Under the pieces are notes generated by a model. It had not been told where the DNA came from and searched no databases. It saw only the letters and a list, made by a program, of their open reading frames with translations. 64,000 nt of DNA. Source: Sphingomonas sp. KR3-1. Its GTDB lineage: Bacteria; Pseudomonadota; Alphaproteobacteria; Sphingomonadales; Sphingomonadaceae. The position numbers and the translations under genes were made by a program. Shown one piece after another: positions 54,757-63,015 of this stretch. The stretch is from contig NZ_JBDZDQ010000004.1 of assembly GCF_040049295.1 (NCBI RefSeq), positions 1 through 64,000 of the forward strand. Reading direction: 5' to 3'. How positions within the stretch are numbered: position 1 is the first letter of the stretch; the number at the start of each line of letters is the position of its first letter.

Positions 54757-56532
54757 TCACTCGGCCGCCTGGAGCGCGGGCGGCGGGACGTCCTCGATCT
54801 GCATCTCGGCGAGGCGAGTGATCAGCCGGTCGACGAAGACGCGCATCTCGTCTGAGAGCGCCGAGATCCGGCTGTTGAGATAATTGTATCCGAACAGCGA
54901 CGGGATCGCGCAGGTGAGGCCGGCGATCGTCGCCATTAGCGCTGCGGCGATGCCCGGCGCGATCGCGTTGACGTTGACGTCGCCCGCCTGCGCCACGCCG
55001 GCAAAGGTGTTCATCACGCCGAGCACCGTTCCGAGCAGCCCGATGAAGGGCCCGCCGGAGATCGCGATGGTCAGCAGCACCAGCCAGCGATCTAGCTTCT
55101 GGTTCTCCTCGACGACCACGGCATCGACCGCGGCGCGCATCGCCTCGACGCTCTCCCCGGCCAGCGGGCGCCGGCCGCGCGCCTGGCGGCGCACTTCGAG
55201 TTCCTCGATGCCGGTCTCGTAGATCCGGCCGAGCGGCGCGCGCTCGATCGCCGCCAGCTCGCGCGGGCCCACGCCTTCGACCTGCTTCATGCTGACAAGA
55301 TGCTCGTGCAGGTTGCGGAAACGCCGCAGGAACACGCGGTTCGCCCGCACCGATCGGTTGATGTAGTTCGACTTGGTGATCATCACCACGACCGCGAGCA
55401 CCAAGATGAACAGACACAGCCCGATGATGAAGGCGTCGATCAACTCGACCTTGCTCAGCACGTAGAAGAAGGTGCCGCCGCCCGAGCTCTGCCGCTCGGC
55501 GGTGCCGGCGACGGTGACGATCTTGTTGCTGGCCCCCTCCGCCTGGGCGCTCGCGAGCAGCATCGCGGCGGGGCGCGCGGTCTTGGACAGGCGAACCTCG
55601 TCGAGTTCGCCCGTGAACGGCCGGCCCGCGGCGCCGCCGAGCGTGATCGGCCCGTCGAGCGCGGGCAGCGCCCCCGCCCCGGCCGCCGCCTCGACGCCGT
55701 TCACGTAAAGCCGCACATTCTGCCCGTCGGCGACGAAGCCGAGCTGCGTCCATTCGCCGGGCTTTAGCGCCGCGGTCGCCTGGATGCGCTGCGCCCCGAT
55801 CAGCGCGAAGGGCACGCCATTGGCGATGCCAAGGATCAGCGGCCCGCGCGTGAAGAGCGCTTGCTCGCCGGCTGGCTGGTCGGCCTTCACCCAGGCACTC
55901 AGCGTCAGCGGCGCGCCAGCGGGCATCGCCAGCGACGGCGTCGCCGGGATGACGAGCTCGCCCTGCCCCTGGAAGCGCGCCGCACGCGCGATCACGCCAT
56001 TCTCGTCGATCGCCGGCACGGCGTTCTGGGCATTGTTGGCGTTCGCGGTCAGGTCGGCGGCGGGCTTCCCCGCGGCTTCGCTGAAATGATAGGCGGCGAC
56101 CGTGTCGGGATCATAGGTCTGGGCGATATTGCTGCCCGCCGGCGCGTTCTTGTTGCCGAAATAGAGCCAGAGCTGCCGCTTCTCGCCGCCATTGAGACCG
56201 GGGACCGACACCCACAAGGTCGCGATGCTGTTCGCCGCGTCGTAGCGCTCGATATGGAAGGGCAACGGTGTCTTGCCGTCGCTGTCGATCACGCGCAGGT
56301 CGGCGCCGTTCTCGAGCGCGTCGCCAAAAGTGAAATTGCCATCGTGGAGCCGCACCAGCAGCACCGTGCGGCCGATCGCGCCGCTCAGATTGCCGCCGGT
56401 CGGCGACGTGTCGACCGTCACCGGCCGCCGATAGGGCCAGTCCTTGTTCCACCAGCCGCCGCTCGTCTGGGCAAAGGCCGGAGTGGTGATCGCGAGCAGC
56501 GCGATCAGCCAAGCGAGAAATATACGGCCCAC
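54757..56532 (-). CDS. DUF2341-LamG-ExbB fusion: proton channel with extracytoplasmic sensory head
   Basis: This 591-residue protein is far longer than ExbB (about 240). It has a signal peptide (AFAQ-TS at about 22), then a DUF2341 domain (about 28-125; WWNKDWPYRRPVTVDTS, LWLYFGN) and a LamG/concanavalin-like domain (about 145-320; AAYHFSEAAG, LTLSAWVKA, LYVNGVEA, GELDEVRLS). A first TM at about 370-395 precedes the MotA/TolQ/ExbB channel (about 395-580; SGGPFIGLLGTVLGVMNTF and IAPGIAAALMATIAGLTCAI). Start GTG 56532 is chosen by a GGGGA site. The periplasmic carbohydrate-binding-like head suggests ligand-gated use of proton-motive force (inference). Confidence 0.87.
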   Translation of the reverse strand: MGRIFLAWLIALLAITTPAFAQTSGGWWNKDWPYRRPVTVDTSPTGGNLSGAIGRTVLLVRLHDGNFTFGDALENGADLRVIDSDGKTPLPFHIERYDAANSIATLWVSVPGLNGGEKRQLWLYFGNKNAPAGSNIAQTYDPDTVAAYHFSEAAGKPAADLTANANNAQNAVPAIDENGVIARAARFQGQGELVIPATPSLAMPAGAPLTLSAWVKADQPAGEQALFTRGPLILGIANGVPFALIGAQRIQATAALKPGEWTQLGFVADGQNVRLYVNGVEAAAGAGALPALDGPITLGGAAGRPFTGELDEVRLSKTARPAAMLLASAQAEGASNKIVTVAGTAERQSSGGGTFFYVLSKVELIDAFIIGLCLFILVLAVVVMITKSNYINRSVRANRVFLRRFRNLHEHLVSMKQVEGVGPRELAAIERAPLGRIYETGIEELEVRRQARGRRPLAGESVEAMRAAVDAVVVEENQKLDRWLVLLTIAISGGPFIGLLGTVLGVMNTFAGVAQAGDVNVNAIAPGIAAALMATIAGLTCAIPSLFGYNYLNSRISALSDEMRVFVDRLITRLAEMQIEDVPPPALQAAE

Positions 56533-56557
56533 AGTCGATCCCCATTGCTGTCCGAAG

Positions 56558-58258
56558 TTAGAACTCGCCCTTCAGCGAAAAACTGTATCGCGGCTCGCCT
56601 CGCCCGGTCGCCGGACCGCTGCGCAGCGGCACGCCGATCACGAGTTCGCCGCTGAGCAGCTTGAAGACCTGGAGCCGGAATCCGCCCCCGATCCCGGCGA
56701 TCCGGAACTGGTCGGCCTGGCCGGCCGCGGGCGCGCGCAGCCGCGCATATCCCGCGTCGAGAAAGCTGAAGAAGCGCAGCTCGTCGACAAAGCTCGGAAG
56801 CGACGCGGCCAGGCTCGGCGTGCGCATCTCGATCGACGTGACGAAGCCGTCGTCGCCCACCGCCTCCGAGACATAATAGCCGCGCACGCTCGACATGCCG
56901 CCGATCGAGAACTGCTCGTTGGTGACCAGGCTGGAGTCCGCGAACTGGCCCGAGACGCGCAGCGCCAGCTGATAGTCGGCGACCAGGCTGCGCGTGTAGT
57001 TGAGGTCCAGGTTGAAATGGACGAAATTCTCGCTCGCATCGATCGCGCGGCCAGTGAACTGATCTGCGACGACGCCGACAACGCCATTGCCGAGCGCGCA
57101 GGTGAGCACGCCGGGGGGCGGCGTCGGCGTGTCGAAGGGGCTCTCGAAGCAATCGTCACGCTTGATCACGCGCAGGCCCGCCGTCGCGCCGAAGGTAAGG
57201 CCGAAGCTGCTCGTCTCGTCCGCGCCGCTCATCGAATATTCGGCGACAACCGGCAGATAGCGGATGCGCGTCGGTTGCAGCGCAGTGCCGTTCAGCGAGA
57301 TGTTTTCCTTGAAGTCCTTGAAATCAGGACCGAAACTAATCTGCTGCGAAACCTTGTCGCTCGGCAGCTTGTAGGTGACGCGCGCGCCGATCTGATAGCC
57401 GTTGCCCAGCACGTTGGTACCGCCCAGCGCGGCAACGTTGCTGTTCGACTTGTAGCCGTAGAGCAGGAACGACCAGGGCGTCCCGATCAGCGGCGCATTG
57501 TAGGAAGCCGAGAGCACTGCGCTCTCCCGCGTATCCTGCGGCGTGAACGCGCTGGTGATCGTCAGCGTATGGCCCTGGCCCCACAAATTGGTGTGGCGTA
57601 CCGTGCTGCTCAGCCGCAGCGGCCGCGTGTTCGGGCTGTTGTCGTTATTGAGTTCGATGCTCGCATGGACCGGCACCTTGTCCTCGACCGCGAGGTCGAC
57701 ATCGACGGTGCCCGGCGTCGCGCCGGGCTTGAACTTCGGGCTCAGCGTCCGGTCGGGGAAACGGTTGGCCTCGGCGATATCGCGCTGCAGCGCCGCAATG
57801 TTGATCGGCTGGCCCTCGACCAGCGACGGAACCTGCGCCCGCGCGACTTCCGCCGAATGGTGCCTGGCATCGACCACCTGCACGCGCCCGAGCGGGGCCT
57901 CGTGCACGGCGATCTGGACGATGCCCTGGCTGAAAGTGTTGCTCGGCTGGATCGGAATCTCGACCTCGACTGCCTCGAACCCCTTCGCCGCATAGGCGCG
58001 CTCAAGCGCCTTCTGCGCCGCGATGACGTCGTCATTGGTCCGGCCGGGCCCGAGAAAGGGATAGATCAGCGTCTCGATCTCGGCATTGCTGAGCTTGGTG
58101 ACGCCCGAGACGTCGATCGCCGCGATCATGAAGCTGGCAGGCGCCTGGTGCGCGGCGGACGGCACCTGCTGGGCCGGCGCCGCCTCCTGCGCAAACGCCG
58201 CCCCGGGAAACCCGCAACCGGCCATAAGCGCCAGGCCCGGAAAGAACCGCACACGCAT
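56558..58258 (-). CDS. FhaC/ShlB-type TPS outer-membrane transporter (TpsB)
   Basis: This 566-residue protein has a signal peptide (AFAQ-EA), POTRA domain 1 (about 42-118; FMIAAIDVSGVTKLSNAEI, AYAAKGFEAVEVEIP) and POTRA 2 (about 118-200). A 16-stranded Omp85-type barrel follows with the conserved loop-6 VRGY motif (SIGGMSSVRGYYVSEAVGD) and a terminal Phe (GEF). It recognises the TPS domain of the haemagglutinin and exports it. It starts 1 nt after the luxR stop, so the regulator and transporter are translationally linked. Confidence 0.9.
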   Translation of the reverse strand: MRVRFFPGLALMAGCGFPGAAFAQEAAPAQQVPSAAHQAPASFMIAAIDVSGVTKLSNAEIETLIYPFLGPGRTNDDVIAAQKALERAYAAKGFEAVEVEIPIQPSNTFSQGIVQIAVHEAPLGRVQVVDARHHSAEVARAQVPSLVEGQPINIAALQRDIAEANRFPDRTLSPKFKPGATPGTVDVDLAVEDKVPVHASIELNNDNSPNTRPLRLSSTVRHTNLWGQGHTLTITSAFTPQDTRESAVLSASYNAPLIGTPWSFLLYGYKSNSNVAALGGTNVLGNGYQIGARVTYKLPSDKVSQQISFGPDFKDFKENISLNGTALQPTRIRYLPVVAEYSMSGADETSSFGLTFGATAGLRVIKRDDCFESPFDTPTPPPGVLTCALGNGVVGVVADQFTGRAIDASENFVHFNLDLNYTRSLVADYQLALRVSGQFADSSLVTNEQFSIGGMSSVRGYYVSEAVGDDGFVTSIEMRTPSLAASLPSFVDELRFFSFLDAGYARLRAPAAGQADQFRIAGIGGGFRLQVFKLLSGELVIGVPLRSGPATGRGEPRYSFSLKGEF

Positions 58259-58259
58259 C

Positions 58260-59063
58260 TCAGACCTCGATCAGGCCCGCGCCAACCGCGATGGCGACGG
58301 CGTGGATCTTGTTGGCTGCGTTCAGCTTCTTGCTCGCCCGCGCGACGTGCAGTTCAACGGTCCGGACGGAGACGCCCAGCTTGTTTGCCGCCTCGGCCAA
58401 CGTCTCGCCCAGCGCCGCGAGCCGCAGGCAGGCGATCTCCCGGTCGGACAGTGCCGGTCCCAGGCTGTTGCTGGCCGGCAGGATCGCCTTGGCCATCAGG
58501 TGGAAGGCAAGCGCCAACGTCGCCAGCCAGGGCGTCTGGGTGTCGACCAGCTGTAGCGCCGTTTCCTCGGTGCCGCCGAACAGGATCAGGCAGGCCGGGC
58601 CCGCCGGATGGTCCTGGACGGGAACGGTGACTCCCGCCGGCTGTTCGCGCAGCTGCTGCACTTCATACCAATCCCGCTGCTCATCGGTGAGCGGCCGCCC
58701 CCCGACGCTCGACCAGGCGAACGGAAGAAAGGTCATCAGGATGGTCTCCAACCCGGCGCGGTCGGTCATCCAGAGATTGGCGCTATCCTCATGCGTCGAG
58801 AGGAAGCGCAGGAGCTTCCAGTGCGGCAGGCGCTGCCCCAGATGCAGATGCCCGAGATGCATGTACCGCGCGCCGCGGAACCCGAGCCGAAGCGCATGAT
58901 CGGCGAGCCATTGCTGCAGTGCATCCGCGGTCTCGCACCGCGCCAGATCGTCAACGAGCGCTGCAAGCGACTTCGTCGCAGTCAGACCCACCCGATCGGC
59001 AGGCCGTAACCGATCGGGCGCAACGCGGCTGACGTGGCGCGCGAACGCGCTGCTCGCAAACAT
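58260..59063 (-). CDS. LuxR-type transcriptional regulator heading the TPS operon
   Basis: This 267-residue protein has an N-terminal autoinducer-binding-like domain (about 25-185; WSSVGGRPLTDEQRDWYEV, VTVPVQD) and a C-terminal LuxR helix-turn-helix (about 202-262; LSDREIACLRLAALGETLAE, VSVRTVELHVARASKKL). No luxI-type synthase gene is in the window, so it is a solo. It shares the domain plan and conserved blocks with the regulator at 63016. It lies directly ahead of the TPS transporter. Its leader carries the shared element. Confidence 0.85.
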   Translation of the reverse strand: MFASSAFARHVSRVAPDRLRPADRVGLTATKSLAALVDDLARCETADALQQWLADHALRLGFRGARYMHLGHLHLGQRLPHWKLLRFLSTHEDSANLWMTDRAGLETILMTFLPFAWSSVGGRPLTDEQRDWYEVQQLREQPAGVTVPVQDHPAGPACLILFGGTEETALQLVDTQTPWLATLALAFHLMAKAILPASNSLGPALSDREIACLRLAALGETLAEAANKLGVSVRTVELHVARASKKLNAANKIHAVAIAVGAGLIEV

Positions 59064-59093
59064 TTATCTTTCCCCGCCGATCAGGCTCCCTGT

Positions 59094-59150
59094 TAAGAAG
59101 ACACGGCGCTGCCTCAATTTTGGCAAAGGTTTTTTGTTGCAGTTTGATGA
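59094..59150 (-). promoter_or_regulatory. Conserved regulator-leader element (copy 2, upstream of first LuxR gene)
   Basis: The plus strand contains AAGAAGACACGGCG (59096-59109), a variable stretch, then TTTTGGCAAAGGTTTTTTG with TTGCAGTT following. The same blocks occur in the same order and at almost the same distance (31-34 nt) before the second LuxR gene. On the coding strand CTGCAACAAAA and TGCCAAAA form a near direct repeat, as expected for a dimer-binding operator. Confidence 0.6.
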
Positions 59151-59234
59151 CGACCCTTCTCCGAACACGGATCACGCATTCAACGTAAAGAAGTACTTCA
59201 AGTAGAATTTGAATAAAGTTCATATACTTTATGT
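59151..59234. other. AT-rich intergenic stretch
   Basis: This is non-coding DNA between the shared element and the palindrome, markedly AT-rich compared with flanking genes. It probably carries the rightward promoter for the STN-protein transcript; no box is clear. Confidence 0.3.
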
Positions 59235-59250
59235 ATTTCTCTAGAGAAAT
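59235..59250. promoter_or_regulatory. 16-bp perfect palindrome, candidate operator
   Basis: ATTTCTCTAGAGAAAT is a perfect 16-bp palindrome ending 5 nt before an ATG at 59256. Its position between divergent transcription units suggests a repressor site or an RNA fold covering the start. Confidence 0.45.
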
Positions 59251-59255
59251 TTGAA

Positions 59256-59489
59256 ATGAACACTAAAAATGCCGCCAATATGGTAAAATCTTATCTGAAG
59301 TATATTTTAGATATTGCCTCGAGGAATGCGCGCAGCCGGTTACGCCGCCGCTTAACCGCCGAGCAGGTCGAGGCGTACATGGCCGGCAGGCTCGTCCGTA
59401 TTTCGGCGATGCCTCGCTCGACCGCAGACGCTACCAGCCGCGGCAGGCAATGCGCGCGCCGCAACCGGCCCGACGCGGCTCGATCCTGA
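59256..59489 (+). CDS. Small hypothetical protein or gene remnant
   Basis: This 77-codon open frame starts right after the palindrome and stops 6 nt before the STN gene. The first about 20 codons are AT-rich (MNTKNAANMVKSYLKY) and the rest is GC-rich and Arg-rich. That break in composition suggests either a junction of two sequences or a non-coding frame. There is no good ribosome site. I do not recognise the protein; it could be a leader peptide or the worn start of a lost regulator. Confidence 0.25.
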   Translation: MNTKNAANMVKSYLKYILDIASRNARSRLRRRLTAEQVEAYMAGRLVRISAMPRSTADATSRGRQCARRNRPDAARS

Positions 59490-59495
59490 TCCGCG

Positions 59496-60209
59496 ATGGC
59501 GGCGCCGATCCTTCTCCGCGCAGGCCTGGCCTGGCTGGCGGTCGCTGCGCTGCCGGCCACGACGCTTGCGCCGAAGCAGGCACATGCCCAGAATCAGGCC
59601 CGGCCAGGTGGCGGCAACCAGCGCATCGCCTTCGACATTCCGGCGCAGCCGCTTGACGCGGCGCTCACCAGCTATTTCCGCGCCAGCGGCGTCCAGCTGC
59701 TCTACGACAGCGCGCTCACCGCCGGCCGCCGGTCGAATGCGGTGCGGGGCAGTCTCACTCCGCGCGAGGCGTTGCGCCAGTTGCTCCTCGGCACCGGCCT
59801 CATCGCCAGATACAGCCGGGCGAACGCGGCGATCATTACCAGTCCCGACAGCAGCGACACGACGCCGCTGGTCCCGCTCGGGCGCGTCGTCGTGCGCGAG
59901 CGGGTCACGGCCTCGCCCCGCGCCAGCGCGATCCAGCGCATGGCCTTCTACGCCCAGCTCTCGGACGAGCTAGAGGCCCATCTTCGCCGCGACCGGCGCA
60001 CGGATCGTCTGACCTTCAGCGTCCATGCCTCGATCCAGATCGCGCCGGGCGGCAAGCTCGAGCATGTCCGTATCGAACGCGGCCAGGATCCCCGCGCCGA
60101 ACAGGCAATCGCCGAGGTCCTGTCAGGGAAAATCGTATCCCCGCCTCCCGAAGGGATCGCGCAACCCCTTCTTGTCGTGCTCAAGGGAAAGGCCGGCGCC
60201 CACGACTGA
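59496..60209 (+). CDS. Periplasmic STN-domain protein with TonB-C-like tail
   Basis: This 237-residue protein has a signal peptide (AHAQ at about 32). An STN domain (about 45-115; IAFDIPAQPLDAALTSYFRASG, VRGSLTPREALRQLL, AIITSP) of the kind found at the N-termini of secretins and TonB-dependent transducers follows. The C-terminal about 90 residues resemble a TonB C-terminal domain (SVHASIQIAPGGKLEHVRI, IAQPLLVVLKG). There is no TM beyond the signal, so it would be free in the periplasm. STN proteins occur with TPS/TonB loci. It may link the TonB at 53571 to an outer-membrane partner (inference). Confidence 0.7.
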   Translation: MAAPILLRAGLAWLAVAALPATTLAPKQAHAQNQARPGGGNQRIAFDIPAQPLDAALTSYFRASGVQLLYDSALTAGRRSNAVRGSLTPREALRQLLLGTGLIARYSRANAAIITSPDSSDTTPLVPLGRVVVRERVTASPRASAIQRMAFYAQLSDELEAHLRRDRRTDRLTFSVHASIQIAPGGKLEHVRIERGQDPRAEQAIAEVLSGKIVSPPPEGIAQPLLVVLKGKAGAHD

Positions 60210-60300
60210 CGCGCCTGTGGTTTTCCCGAGCAAGGCCGCGCGTTCGCTGCATTACAACAAGGTCGCGCCAATTCCGGCGCTGAGGAGCCGAGCGCGCGGC

Positions 60301-61290
60301 ATGGATGCGCTTGCCGAGAGAGCCGTGGACGACGGCGCGATCATCGCGATGGGACGACGCGCCATTGCGACCGAGGCGGAGGCCCTGTGGTCGCTCGCGC
60401 ACGGGCTCGACTCGAGCTTCGCCGAAGCGGTGGCGCTGCTGATGGCGACTTCCGGTCGCGCCGTCCTGTGCGGCCTCGGCAAGTCGGGGCAGATCGCGCG
60501 CAAGATCGCCGCGACCCTCGCCTCGACCGGGTCGCCGGCAATCTTCCTCCACGCCGGCGATGCGGTCCATGGCGACCTGGGAATCCTGGCCACGGGGGAC
60601 GTGCTCATCATCCTCTCCAACCTGGGCGATACGCGCGAATTCGGCGTGATCATGCGCAGGGCGGAGATGCTTGGGGTGCCAATCCTCGCGATCACCTCGA
60701 ACCTGGATTCGCCGGTCGCAGCCAGTGCGCGGATCGTCTTGCCGCTGCCGCCACGGCCCGAAGCGTGCCCCTTCGGCAAGTCCCCCACCACCTCCACCGC
60801 GATGATGCTGGCGCTTGGTGATGCGCTCGCCGTGGCGATCATGCAGTTGCGCGGAACCACGGCTTCGGACCTGCTCGCGCTGCACCCCGGGGGACGGCTT
60901 GGCCTCGACCTGGTTTCGGTCGAGAGCTTCATGCATCACGGCGAGATACTCCCGCTCGCCGCGCCCGATACGCCGATGGGCGAGGTGCTCGACCTGATCA
61001 GCGCCCGCAATTTCGGCATCGCCGGCATCGTTGACAGCCATCGGCGGCTGCTCGGCGTCATCACCGACGGCGACATCCGCCGCTGCGGCATCGATCTCGC
61101 TTCGCGGTCGGCCGAGCAGGTGATGACGCAGCGTCCCAGGGCGCTGGGCGGCGAGGCCACGGCGCGCGATGCGCTGACCATCATGTCCGAAGCGCGGATC
61201 ACTGCGGTCTTCGTCGTCAACGACGTGCTCGGCGGGCGGGTTCGCGGCCTCGTCCATATCCACGACCTCCTCCGGCTCGGCATCGGCTGA
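60301..61290 (+). CDS. kdsD: Arabinose-5-phosphate isomerase (KdsD/KpsF)
   Basis: This 329-residue enzyme converts ribulose-5-phosphate to arabinose-5-phosphate, the first step of Kdo synthesis. The SIS domain has GLGKSG (58-63), HAGDAVHGDLG (84-94) and SPTTSTAMMLALGDALA. A pair of CBS domains follows (about 205-325; RNFGIAGIVD, LGVITDGDIRR). ATG 60301 is the first methionine that gives the normal length. An extension from GTG 60218 is possible. It is the first gene of kdsD-kdsB-kdsA and supplies Kdo for the KpsC/KpsS linker and for LPS. Confidence 0.9.
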   Translation: MDALAERAVDDGAIIAMGRRAIATEAEALWSLAHGLDSSFAEAVALLMATSGRAVLCGLGKSGQIARKIAATLASTGSPAIFLHAGDAVHGDLGILATGDVLIILSNLGDTREFGVIMRRAEMLGVPILAITSNLDSPVAASARIVLPLPPRPEACPFGKSPTTSTAMMLALGDALAVAIMQLRGTTASDLLALHPGGRLGLDLVSVESFMHHGEILPLAAPDTPMGEVLDLISARNFGIAGIVDSHRRLLGVITDGDIRRCGIDLASRSAEQVMTQRPRALGGEATARDALTIMSEARITAVFVVNDVLGGRVRGLVHIHDLLRLGIG

Positions 61291-62123
61291 TGCTCAAGCT
61301 GGTAGGGGGAACGGGAGTCCGGGCACAGCCCGAGCGCGTTGCGATCATCATCCCCGCACGTTTCGACTCGTCGCGCTTCCCGGGAAAGCCGCTGGTGCCG
61401 CTGCGCGGTGCCGCGGGCGCGGCCAAGAGCCTGATCCAGCGCAGCTGGGAAGCCGCGTGCGCAGTGGGCGGCGTCGCCGAAATCTGGATCGCCACCGATG
61501 ATGACCGTATCGCGGATACGGCCCGGTGCTTCGGGGCGCAGGTCGTCCGGACCCCCGCCGATTGCCGCAACGGCACCGAGCGGTGCTGGGCGGCGATCCG
61601 CGAAGCGGGGATCGATGCCGACATCGTCGTCAATCTGCAGGGCGATTCCCCACTCACTCCGCCGCTCGCGGTCGAGGCGCTGATCGAGGCCCTGCTGGCC
61701 GAGCCGCACCTCCAGGTCGCGACCCCGATGATCCGCTGCTCGCCGCTTCAGCTCGACCGGCTGAGCGCTGAGGCCCGGCTCGGCCGCGCAGGCGGCACGA
61801 CGGTGGTGTTCGACGGTGGCAGTGACGCGCTCTACTTTTCGAAGCGCGTGATCCCCTATGTGCCCGAGCGTTGGCGGGAGCCGCCAGTCCATTTCCATCT
61901 CGGCGTCTATGCCTATCGCCGCGCGGCGCTGGCGGAATATGCCCGGGCCGAGCCATCGCCGCTCGAGATCGTCGAAGGGCTGGAGCAGCTTCGGTTTCTT
62001 CACTGCGGCATCGGGATCCGAATGGTCGAGATCCCCGACCCCGCCGGCGGCGTGTGGGAGGTCAACAATCCCGCCGACATCGTCGTCGTCGAAGCCGCGC
62101 TCGCCGAGCGTCGTCTCACCTGA
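61290..62123 (+). CDS. kdsB: CMP-Kdo synthetase (KdsB), divergent
   Basis: This 277-residue cytidylyltransferase activates Kdo with CTP. It has the N-terminal nucleotide loop PARFDSSRFPGKPL (22-35), then IWIATDDDRIA, NGTERCWAA and FHLGVYAYRRAAL. The usual VQGDEP metal/substrate motif reads LQGDSP (about 115-120), a substitution at a normally acidic position. The protein is also about 25 residues longer than E. coli KdsB. It could be a capsule-specific version (KpsU-like) or act on a related sugar. It overlaps kdsD by one base. Confidence 0.82.
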   Translation: MLKLVGGTGVRAQPERVAIIIPARFDSSRFPGKPLVPLRGAAGAAKSLIQRSWEAACAVGGVAEIWIATDDDRIADTARCFGAQVVRTPADCRNGTERCWAAIREAGIDADIVVNLQGDSPLTPPLAVEALIEALLAEPHLQVATPMIRCSPLQLDRLSAEARLGRAGGTTVVFDGGSDALYFSKRVIPYVPERWREPPVHFHLGVYAYRRAALAEYARAEPSPLEIVEGLEQLRFLHCGIGIRMVEIPDPAGGVWEVNNPADIVVVEAALAERRLT

Positions 62124-62138
62124 CCGCAAGGATCACCG

Positions 62139-62969
62139 ATGCACCTTCTTGGCCAGCCGATCGGCAACGACCGGCGTCTTTTCCTCATCGCCGGCCCCTG
62201 CGTGCTCGAATCCGAGCGGCTCGCGCTCGACGTCGCCACCATGCTCGCGGCGATCGCGGAGCGGCTCGGCATTCTGGTCATCTTCAAGGCCTCTTTCGAC
62301 AAGGCCAATCGTACCTCGCAGGCCTCGTTTCGCGGGCCCGGGCTCGATGCGGGCCTGGCGATCCTCGCGAAGGTGCGCGCCGAGACCGGGCTTCCGATTC
62401 TCACCGACGTGCACGAAACCTGGCAGGTCGCGCCCGTCGCGCAGGTTGTGGATGTGTTGCAGACGCCGGCCTTTCTCGCGCGCCAGACCGATTTGATCGA
62501 GGCGGCCGCGCAGTCAGGAAGGCCCGTCAACATCAAGAAGGCGCAGTTCATGGCCCCCGGCGACATGGCGCGGGTACTCGACAAGGCCGAACGCGCCGCC
62601 GCCCGCGCAGGCCTGGATACGGGGCGTTTCCTGCTCTGCGAACGCGGCACGAGCTTCGGCTACAACAATCTCGTCAACGACATGCGCGGGCTGGACATCA
62701 TGGCGAGCACGGGCGCGCCGGTGGTCTTCGACGCGACCCACTCGGTCCAGCTCCCGGGCGGGCAAGGTGACAAGTCAGGCGGCGAGCGGCGTTTCGTCCC
62801 GCTGCTCAGCCGCGCTGCCGTGGCGTGCGGCATCGCGGGCCTGTTCCTGGAGACGCATCCCGATCCGGACCAGGCCTTGTCGGACGGGCCCAATGCCTGG
62901 CCGCTGGCGCAACTCGAGCCGCTACTCGAGCGGCTGCTCGCGATCGATACGCTGGTCAAACAGGCATAG
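62139..62969 (+). CDS. kdsA: 3-deoxy-8-phosphooctulonate synthase (KdsA)
   Basis: This 276-residue enzyme condenses phosphoenolpyruvate with arabinose-5-phosphate to Kdo-8-phosphate. Signatures are IAGPCVLES (17-25), [10 protein letters not shown] (49-58), [36 protein letters not shown] and [12 protein letters not shown]. It lies 15 nt after kdsB. The phosphatase KdsC is not in this window. It converges on the LuxR gene; no clear terminator hairpin is seen in the 46-nt gap. Confidence 0.93.
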   Translation: MHLLGQPIGNDRRLFLIAGPCVLESERLALDVATMLAAIAERLGILVIFKASFDKANRTSQASFRGPGLDAGLAILAKVRAETGLPILTDVHETWQVAPVAQVVDVLQTPAFLARQTDLIEAAAQSGRPVNIKKAQFMAPGDMARVLDKAERAAARAGLDTGRFLLCERGTSFGYNNLVNDMRGLDIMASTGAPVVFDATHSVQLPGGQGDKSGGERRFVPLLSRAAVACGIAGLFLETHPDPDQALSDGPNAWPLAQLEPLLERLLAIDTLVKQA

Positions 62970-63015
62970 GACGGCGGAATTTAAAGGTCGATAGCTCCCG
63001 AGCGAAGCTGCGATT

